DNA of 41,492 nucleotides from an uncultured Rubripirellula sp. (GTDB lineage Bacteria > Planctomycetota > Planctomycetia > Pirellulales > Pirellulaceae): the NCBI GenBank assembly GCA_938045805.1, contig CALIBL010000012.1, positions 1-41,492 on the forward strand. Direction: 5' to 3'. The first letter of the stretch is position 1; every line of letters begins with the position of its first letter. Under the pieces are notes generated by a model. That model saw nothing but the letters and a program-made list of their open reading frames with translations, ran no database searches and was not told the DNA's origin. The translations under genes were made by a program, and so were the position numbers. This document shows, in pieces, positions 35,528 to 41,492 of the stretch.

Positions 35528-38500
35528 ATGGTCCCGAGTCGGCTCATGACGGTTGGTTTGGCTTTAGCACTGCTGCTGCCCAACGAGTCACTTTCCGCTA
35601 AAGATTCTGACTCCGCTCAAACCTCGTCCTCCGCCGGTGCAGTGGAGCCGTCGACCGATCCCCAGATCTACGGCCAAGGCGTCCGAGACTCAGCTTGGCA
35701 GACGCCAGCCGATGAACGCAAAGGTTTCCATCTCGCTCCGGGCTTTGAAGTTCGGCTCTTCGCCTCCGAACCGATGATCGCCAAACCGATGAATATGGCT
35801 TTCGATCAGCAAAATCGTCTATGGTTGACTCAGACGGTGGAGTACCCGTATCCGGCCAAAGAAGGTAGCCAGCCTCGTGATGCGGTGATGATCCTCGAAG
35901 ACACCAACGGAGATGGCACCGCGGACAAAGCAACTAAGTTTGCCGATGGCTTGAATATTCCGATCGGCATTCTACCCTACGGTGATGGATGCATCTGCTT
36001 TAGCATTCCGAATCTACTGTATCTGCGCGACACCGATGGTGATGGCATCTGTGACAAACGCGAAGTCATTCTCGGCCCCTTCGACACCACGCGGGACACG
36101 CATGGAATGGTCAATGCCCTGCGCGATGGTGGCGACGGATGGATCTACGCCTGTCACGGATTCAACAATCAGAGCCAAGTGACCGGGGCTGATGGTCATC
36201 AAGTGACCATGCACTCGGGTAACACCTTTCGTTTTCGCCCCGATGGTAGCCGAGTTGAACATGTCACCCATGGCCAGGTGAATCCATTCGGCATGACCAC
36301 CGACGAATGGGGGTATCGTTTCTCGGCCGATTGCCATAGCAAACCGATCACGCAGCTGATCTTTGGTGCATGCTACCCCAGCTTTGGTCGACCTCACGAC
36401 GGACTCGGTTTTCTACCGCCGATGGTCGACCACCTGCACGGCAGCACCGCCATCTGTGGAATCGTTTCCTACCCATCCGATAGCGTCATCTCACCGCTGC
36501 GTGGGCAAATGCTAAGCGGAAACGTGATGACCTCTAGGATCAACCGCAACGAAGTGATCTACCAAGGTTCGACGGCAAAGGGTCGTGAAGTAGCAGATTT
36601 CATGACCAGTGATGACTCATGGTTTCGACCAGTGGATCTGCAAATCGGACTCGACTCACACCTCTATGTTGCCGACTTCTACAACAAAATCATCGGGCAC
36701 TACGAAGTTCCGTTAACGCATCCTGATCGCGACCGTGACAGCGGGCGAATCTGGCAAATCCGATACGTGGGCGGAAACACTGCCACAAACGATCGGAATG
36801 AGGATGAGGACCATCGCTATCGATCCGGCGGTATCTCACAACAGATCTCTTTGTTACGTCAACAATTCCAGTCAGGTCAACTCAGCGAATTAAAACTGAT
36901 GACTGCGATGAACGACGGCTCAGCCCAAGTCTCCGTAGCGGCACTTGGCTTGGCCCGCGAGTGGATCTCAAACCACCAAGACTCAAGCCCAAACTTACTC
37001 AAGAGCGTTCGCACTCAATTGCATAGCGGCAGCGCTCACGCGGTGCGTGCCGCCACCGAAATCATCGGCCAGCACGGCACCACCGAGGACATTGCTTCCA
37101 TCCTCGAACGCCTCACCGGAGTCCCAGAGGAAGATGTCGTTCTCCAACAAACCATGCGAATTGCGGTGCGAGACCTTCTCATGAAAGCTGATGCCAACTC
37201 ACAGATTTGGAGCAATGCAGATCAAGGGAACCTAGCGTCGATCTATTTGGGAATCAGTCGGCCCGAGATCGCTCCAGGATTGCTCCGCTACCTTAGTCAA
37301 AACCCTCAAGTGACCAATCGCAGCGAACTACTCGCCCATGCCGTTCAACTGGCCCCCGAGTCCGAACTCGAAAACTGCGTTCGAGTCGCGGAGCAGTTGA
37401 CGCAGAAATCGTCAGAGCAACGAGAAGCCTTGATGCTCCAGCTTCTCGATGCGGTCAGCGATTCTGCAAGGACGCCACAGACGCTACGAAATTGGGTTTC
37501 GCGACACGTCCATGAACGTCTTGCCGAGATCACGGACCAAGATCAAGTGATTGGCTGGTCAGTCACCGGCGGTGGCATCTGGCCGGCGGAAGCTCGCCAG
37601 CGCCGCGGGGGTGGAGAATTGACAATTGCAAGCAGTATCGGCCGAGGCGAAACGTTCGTTGGCAACCGAGTCAGCGATGCTTTCGAAGCCCCAGCAAAAA
37701 TCGAATTTTGGCTTGCCGGACACAATGGATTCCCAGACGAAGCCGACCACCGAAAGAACCGCGTTCAACTGATCCGAGTCACCGATTCAACCATCTTAAA
37801 AGAGGCCTTCCCACCTCGCAGCGATATTGCGATGCATGTCCAGTGGGACCTTTCCAATCACCTAGGCGAAGAGGTTCAAATTCGAGTGATTGATGGCGAT
37901 CAAGCGACTGCGTACGCGTGGCTCGGTGTCGGTGACTTTGAGCCAATTTGGTTGCAAACCTCGAAACATGCACAGTGGCTGCAAGGAGCTCTCAACTTGA
38001 TCACGAAGGTTGAATTGGTGGAAACCTCGGATCAGCTGGCCGAGCTACTGACTGCGGCAACGCTTTCTGATCAGCTCCGTTTCTCCATCGCTCAGACACT
38101 CGCAACACTCGGTAGCCGTCGAGCAGAAGCAACCCTGTTACGGTTTGCAGCTGGTCTGGCGTTACCACCTTCAATCACCGATTCAATGCTGAATCCAGCA
38201 TTCATCTCGGGAGATGCTGATCTCGGGCCGATCGCGCAGGCGATCTGCCAAAAGCTTACGCAAACTCAACAGCTCGAGTTCGCTCGCGGTTGGAATTCAA
38301 GCGGTGCCCCCGTGGAGCCGCTGATCCGTTTCAGCGAACTTGGCTACTTAAGTCCTGCAGTCCTCGCCAAACAAGACATCATGCAGATGATCGAACCACG
38401 CCTCAACGAAAACCTTCGAAATCGTCTTGTCGCGATCACCAAAGACTTGAATGCTGATCAGGAACTCGATGAGACACTGGCTCAGCTTCAGCAGGTCGTC

Positions 38501-38926
38501 AAGCTCGTCAATGTCAACACAGACCGTGGCAAAAACCTCTTCACCCAACACTGTGCCAACTGTCATCAGCTCGGCGGTGTTGGTCAAGTGGTAGGTCCTC
38601 AACTCGACGGCGCAGTCACCAGAACCGTTGAACGATTACTCGAAGACGTCGTCACGCCGAACCGAAACGTTGATCATGCATTTAGAACCTCCAGCCTCCT
38701 ACTCGATGACGGCCGGGTCGTATCAGGCTTGATCACCAATGAAAACGATCAATCCATCACCCTAGCTGACCCTACTGGAAAACCGATCAAAATCAGCACA
38801 GACCTGATTGTTCAGCGACGTGACTCGGGTCAATCTCTGATGCCCAACAACTTCGCCGAACTTCTAAAACCTGATGACTTCCGAGACCTGATTGGTTTCG
38901 TCAAAGCCTCTCTGCATTCCAAATAA
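35528..38926 (+). CDS. Secreted membrane-bound-dehydrogenase/HEAT/haem (CxxCH) giant protein, planctomycete type
   Basis: Encodes 1132 residues. A signal peptide is present (MTVGLALALLLPNESLSA). Residues about 50-420 form the membrane-bound-dehydrogenase-type propeller domain (FEVRLFASEPMIAKPMNMAF, EDTNGDGTADK, HGMVNALRDGGDGW). A HEAT-like helical part follows (about 440-660), then a beta-rich region (about 680-810). The C-terminus holds the Pirellula/Verrucomicrobium-type haem domain with CANCH at 1009-1013 in FTQHCANCHQLGGVGQ, binding haem covalently through the two cysteines. These proteins are abundant in planctomycetes and thought to oxidise sugars or similar substrates, passing electrons to the haem; the substrate is unknown. 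Start ATG at 35528. Confidence 0.93.
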   Translation: MVPSRLMTVGLALALLLPNESLSAKDSDSAQTSSSAGAVEPSTDPQIYGQGVRDSAWQTPADERKGFHLAPGFEVRLFASEPMIAKPMNMAFDQQNRLWLTQTVEYPYPAKEGSQPRDAVMILEDTNGDGTADKATKFADGLNIPIGILPYGDGCICFSIPNLLYLRDTDGDGICDKREVILGPFDTTRDTHGMVNALRDGGDGWIYACHGFNNQSQVTGADGHQVTMHSGNTFRFRPDGSRVEHVTHGQVNPFGMTTDEWGYRFSADCHSKPITQLIFGACYPSFGRPHDGLGFLPPMVDHLHGSTAICGIVSYPSDSVISPLRGQMLSGNVMTSRINRNEVIYQGSTAKGREVADFMTSDDSWFRPVDLQIGLDSHLYVADFYNKIIGHYEVPLTHPDRDRDSGRIWQIRYVGGNTATNDRNEDEDHRYRSGGISQQISLLRQQFQSGQLSELKLMTAMNDGSAQVSVAALGLAREWISNHQDSSPNLLKSVRTQLHSGSAHAVRAATEIIGQHGTTEDIASILERLTGVPEEDVVLQQTMRIAVRDLLMKADANSQIWSNADQGNLASIYLGISRPEIAPGLLRYLSQNPQVTNRSELLAHAVQLAPESELENCVRVAEQLTQKSSEQREALMLQLLDAVSDSARTPQTLRNWVSRHVHERLAEITDQDQVIGWSVTGGGIWPAEARQRRGGGELTIASSIGRGETFVGNRVSDAFEAPAKIEFWLAGHNGFPDEADHRKNRVQLIRVTDSTILKEAFPPRSDIAMHVQWDLSNHLGEEVQIRVIDGDQATAYAWLGVGDFEPIWLQTSKHAQWLQGALNLITKVELVETSDQLAELLTAATLSDQLRFSIAQTLATLGSRRAEATLLRFAAGLALPPSITDSMLNPAFISGDADLGPIAQAICQKLTQTQQLEFARGWNSSGAPVEPLIRFSELGYLSPAVLAKQDIMQMIEPRLNENLRNRLVAITKDLNADQELDETLAQLQQVVKLVNVNTDRGKNLFTQHCANCHQLGGVGQVVGPQLDGAVTRTVERLLEDVVTPNRNVDHAFRTSSLLLDDGRVVSGLITNENDQSITLADPTGKPIKISTDLIVQRRDSGQSLMPNNFAELLKPDDFRDLIGFVKASLHSK

Positions 38927-38953
38927 TTTGCGTCCGAATTGAAGTACGCCGAA

Positions 38954-39073
38954 ATGGAAACCACCTACACTCGTCTCATCGAGATGGGATACTCAGAAGA
39001 AGAGGCATTTCAAATCGCGGTAGAATCCACACGAGATGCTGACTTTGCTAAAAAATCACTCTTGGTTCGCTGA
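38954..39073 (+). CDS. Possible 39-residue microprotein resembling a UBA domain
   Basis: The 40-codon frame opens at ATG 38954, 27 bases after the haem-protein stop, and is in that gene's frame. The predicted peptide begins METTYTRLIEMGYSEEEAFQ and ends DADFAKKSLLVR, acidic then basic, with the MGY loop and A-x-x-x-LL ending typical of the three-helix UBA fold. No strong ribosome-binding site is seen; TTG at 38939 could be an earlier start. The terminator lies downstream at 39157-39195, so the frame is within the transcript. Too short for confident homology; a chance frame remains possible. Confidence 0.4.
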   Translation: METTYTRLIEMGYSEEEAFQIAVESTRDADFAKKSLLVR

Positions 39074-39156
39074 TCCAAACCTTGGCCGTATCCAATGCAC
39101 TCAACACAGCCTTCGATCTCGTTCTAACCGATTTTTGAAGATCAACGACCCTCAGC

Positions 39157-39195
39157 AAAAAAGCCACCGCATCATGTTGCTGCGGCTCTTTTTTT
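39157..39195 (+). terminator. Intrinsic (possibly bidirectional) terminator
   Basis: A-run (39157-39162), GCC and CCGCA (39163-39171) pairing with TGCGG and GGC (39181-39186), then T-run (39189-39195). The symmetrical A and T runs suit termination from both sides, between the haem-protein/micro-ORF transcript and the convergent rluD gene. Confidence 0.6.
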
Positions 39196-39223
39196 GCAAT
39201 GATTTCCCCACCCTCAATCTGGG

Positions 39224-40318
39224 TTAATCCTGATGATTCAGGTGTTCGATCACCCGCTGCATGTCATCGGGAACGGGAGCTTCGAATGTCATCTCTTTCC
39301 CAGACTGTGGATTCACAAGTGTCAGGGCGCGTGCGTGCAGAGCTTGCCGCGTCAAAATGCTCGGCTCCTGATCTTGACGTGCCTTTCCATCAAGCATTGA
39401 TGCGGTCAACTCGCTGTGACCGGCGTACAAACGGTCACAAATGATTGGTGCACCAATGTGCGCGAGATGAACACGTATTTGATGAGTGCGGCCCGTTTTT
39501 GGACGAACAATCACCTTCGTGAATCGCCCATGGCGTCCAACCACTTCATAGAAGGTGGAAGCCTCGCGGCTGCTGGAGTGACCTTCGCGGATCGCCATTT
39601 TGTCGCGTTGATAGGGATGACGACCGATTGGAGCATCAATCAGATCCCGATCCCGATCGAGCTTGCCAGCGGTGATCGCAAAGTATTCTTTCTTAACCTC
39701 GCGATCATGAAACTGCTGCCCGAGACGGATATGCACCGCGTTGGTCTTGGCGACCACCATCACTCCACTGGTGTCTCGATCAAGGCGATGAACAATCCCC
39801 GGACGGGTTGGCCCCCCCACGTCTGAAAGCGACTGAAAGCGAAAGGCAAGTGCACTCGTGAGCGTCCCAGACCAATGACCTCGAGCTGGATGCACGACCA
39901 TTCCTGCCGGCTTATTAACGACAACCAACCCATCATCCTCGTACAGAATATCCAGCGGAATATTCTCGGGAATGGTTTCATCCGAGGGCAGAGGTGGGAC
40001 TTTGAAACGAAGCTTTTGCCCACTTTGAAGTTTGAAACTCGGACGCACCGTTCGCCCGTCGACCTGCGCCCCATCGTTTTGAACGGCATTGCGAATCTGG
40101 GTTCGACTGTACCCATCACACGACTGAGTCAGAAAGAGATCGATCCGCATGTTGCCTGCGGAATCCGGAACCACAAAATCACGGTAGACATCCTCCAATG
40201 ATTGATGCAGTTCAACCGCATCACTTTCGTCGAGGTCGGATTCCTCCAAGATCTCATCATCCAGATCTCCACCAACCAGCGGATCTTCCCCTTCGAGAGA
40301 TCCATCGTTTGTGGTCAT
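39224..40318 (-). CDS. rluD: 23S rRNA pseudouridine synthase, RluD family
   Basis: Encodes 364 residues. An S4 RNA-binding domain (about 55-110: RIDLFLTQSCDGYSRTQIRN) precedes the RluA-family synthase domain: VNKPAGMVVHPARGH, VHRLDRDTSGVMVVAKT with catalytic D180 in RLD, and GRTHQIRVHLAHIGAPIICD. It converts uridines in 23S rRNA to pseudouridine; RluD itself acts in helix 69, but RluC-like specificity cannot be excluded. The N-terminus carries about 40 acidic residues not seen in the classical enzyme. Start ATG at 40318. It lies 25 bases behind the TPR-like gene and is probably co-transcribed. Confidence 0.9.
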   Translation of the reverse strand: MTTNDGSLEGEDPLVGGDLDDEILEESDLDESDAVELHQSLEDVYRDFVVPDSAGNMRIDLFLTQSCDGYSRTQIRNAVQNDGAQVDGRTVRPSFKLQSGQKLRFKVPPLPSDETIPENIPLDILYEDDGLVVVNKPAGMVVHPARGHWSGTLTSALAFRFQSLSDVGGPTRPGIVHRLDRDTSGVMVVAKTNAVHIRLGQQFHDREVKKEYFAITAGKLDRDRDLIDAPIGRHPYQRDKMAIREGHSSSREASTFYEVVGRHGRFTKVIVRPKTGRTHQIRVHLAHIGAPIICDRLYAGHSELTASMLDGKARQDQEPSILTRQALHARALTLVNPQSGKEMTFEAPVPDDMQRVIEHLNHQD

Positions 40319-40343
40319 CGGCTGTCTTTGGTGCTAAGGAAGG

Positions 40344-41237
40344 TTACTCGGCAGATTTTGTCTCGTCAGCCGTTTCAGCCGGTGCCGGTGTCGCCTCAGT
40401 TGTGGAATCGCCCGCTGGCTCTGCAGTGTCCGCGTTCGCAGCGTCATCTGTCGCCGCTTCGCCTTCTGCTGGCTCTGAAACGATTTCTGGTAGCTCTAAA
40501 CCACCTTCGGGAGTTGTGGTCTCACCGTCGACACCGAGATCAAGTGCAGGAAGACCAAGGTCCGGCATTTCCGGCAACGCGTTTCCGCCAGGAAGTGTTG
40601 GTGGCAACGACGGATCGACTGCTGGGGAGAAGTCTTGCTCGCTGAACCAAGCCAAGAATGCCTGACTCTCTGGCCGCTCCAAAGCCTCGATTCGTGCTTC
40701 AGCTCGCTTCACCATCGCTTCTGATTCATTGACCTGAATCACCTGATTGTAAGATTCAATCGCCTTTTTAAAATCACCGAGGGCTTCTCGAGCTTGTGCG
40801 ATTCCATAGTGACCGCGGGAGACAAGCAGCGTCTCGGTGCTGGAATTCACGGCGGAAAGCAACACGTCTTCCGCCTGCTGCAGCATTTCTTCCGCGCCGG
40901 AGCGGTCTGAAAAAATGGTTTGGATCCCTTGGGAAACCAATGCTTGCCCCTCGTAGAGCTTCGCCCAGTTACCCGAGGTGGTACCCTGATAAGCTTCTGC
41001 GACTTGCCCTAACAGTTCAATGTCTCCGCTTCCGGAGGCCTGAATGAGTTGCAACGTCGCATCACTGCGTTTTGCCACCTCTTCGCTGCTGAGAAAACTC
41101 CACGCGAGCAAAGCCACAATTGACAAGCTGACAAAAACCGCGATTTGCTTCGAATAAGGCTCAATCGATTTGTTGACCTTAAAGAGCCAAACTGCGAGTT
41201 CATTGTGTTCAAGCTGGTGACGTCGTTCGCTGCTCAT
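40344..41237 (-). CDS. Membrane-anchored TPR-like protein with acidic Pro/Ala-rich tail
   Basis: Encodes 297 residues. One membrane segment lies at about residues 33-50 (AVFVSLSIVALLAWSFL) after a charged N-terminus, leaving most of the protein outside the cytosol. Residues about 55-200 contain helical repeats of tetratricopeptide type (LLVSRGHYGIAQAREALGDF, KKAIESYNQVIQVNESEA). The overall layout is like YfgM or BamD-type anchored TPR proteins. The last 90 residues are low-complexity, acidic and Pro/Ala/Thr-rich, presumably disordered. Role: probable protein-protein scaffold in the envelope, inference. Start: ATG at 41237 rather than TTG at 41252. It leads the rluD operon. Confidence 0.75.
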   Translation of the reverse strand: MSSERRHQLEHNELAVWLFKVNKSIEPYSKQIAVFVSLSIVALLAWSFLSSEEVAKRSDATLQLIQASGSGDIELLGQVAEAYQGTTSGNWAKLYEGQALVSQGIQTIFSDRSGAEEMLQQAEDVLLSAVNSSTETLLVSRGHYGIAQAREALGDFKKAIESYNQVIQVNESEAMVKRAEARIEALERPESQAFLAWFSEQDFSPAVDPSLPPTLPGGNALPEMPDLGLPALDLGVDGETTTPEGGLELPEIVSEPAEGEAATDDAANADTAEPAGDSTTEATPAPAETADETKSAE

Positions 41238-41492
41238 GAGCCATCTGTACAAGGTCGGGGGCTGGATTACTGAATCCAGAAGTATAGAAATAGCCGCAAG
41301 TTAGCGTCAATAGCCAAGCTAATATCGCCATCCAGCCTGAATTAGACCCGCCGACGGTAACTCAACCTCCAAAAGTGGTCGTTCCCACTCCAATCGCCTG
41401 CCGACCGCGACGCCAACCTCAGCAAAGCAGCCTCCACCACCCGAAACCCTCCGCTCCCAACCGAGAAGCAATCGGTAGTCTCGGAGCGAAAA

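Overview
The window looks like a chromosomal segment of a Planctomycetota bacterium, most likely a Rhodopirellula-like member of the Pirellulaceae. The main pointers are a very large secreted protein with membrane-bound-dehydrogenase, HEAT and CxxCH haem domains of the Pirellula/Verrucomicrobium type, a secreted sulfatase, an NHL-repeat protein, a type-2 (eukaryote-like) isoleucyl-tRNA synthetase, several small secreted proteins of planctomycete type, and genes lying mostly singly or in short runs with weak Shine-Dalgarno sites. I see no phage, integrase, IS transposase, CRISPR array, tRNA or rRNA.

Layout. 1-4.1 kb: an edge region with a strong minus-strand ribosome-binding site, a large secreted protein with sugar-binding-like ends (minus), a small coiled-coil protein, and a gap with two strong hairpins. 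4.1-10.2 kb: a DUF1499 protein and an enolase-superfamily enzyme (probable pair), a HisJ-like PHP phosphatase (minus), a secreted sulfatase, a four-copy 16-bp tandem repeat, and an isolated EboE-like TIM-barrel protein (minus). 10.5-15.8 kb: a tight run of secreted M1 metallopeptidase, DUF6702 protein and CinA-like protein, facing a membrane zinc-ribbon protein. 16-19 kb: an OleD-type NAD-dependent reductase, an atypical FabF-like ketosynthase and a dedicated acyl carrier protein, which I read as a small fatty-acyl/polyketide-like cassette. 19.3-21 kb: two small secreted proteins and a CBM9-like protein. 21.2-25.3 kb: 2-oxoacid:ferredoxin oxidoreductase (korAB) and cysteine synthase with a clear terminator. 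25.4-28.6 kb: a cupin, an O-methyltransferase and fumarase C. 28.8-34.5 kb: an NHL-repeat protein, a REPIN-like inverted repeat pair, and the ileS-purN pair. 34.5-41.5 kb: a rhomboid-like protein that appears to lack the catalytic dyad, the haem-domain giant, a 39-codon micro-ORF resembling a UBA fold, a terminator, and rluD behind a membrane-anchored TPR-like gene (minus).

How the genes relate. Housekeeping metabolism is represented by korAB and fumC (reductive or oxidative TCA steps), cysK, purN, ileS and rluD. Polymer degradation and envelope functions are represented by the sulfatase, the M1 peptidase, the haem/dehydrogenase giant, the NHL protein and the CBM-like proteins. The parts most worth a second look are the OleD/ketosynthase/ACP cassette, the probable pseudo-enzymes (CinA C-terminal amidase domain, rhomboid), the UBA-like micro-ORF, and the unexplained structured intergenic elements.
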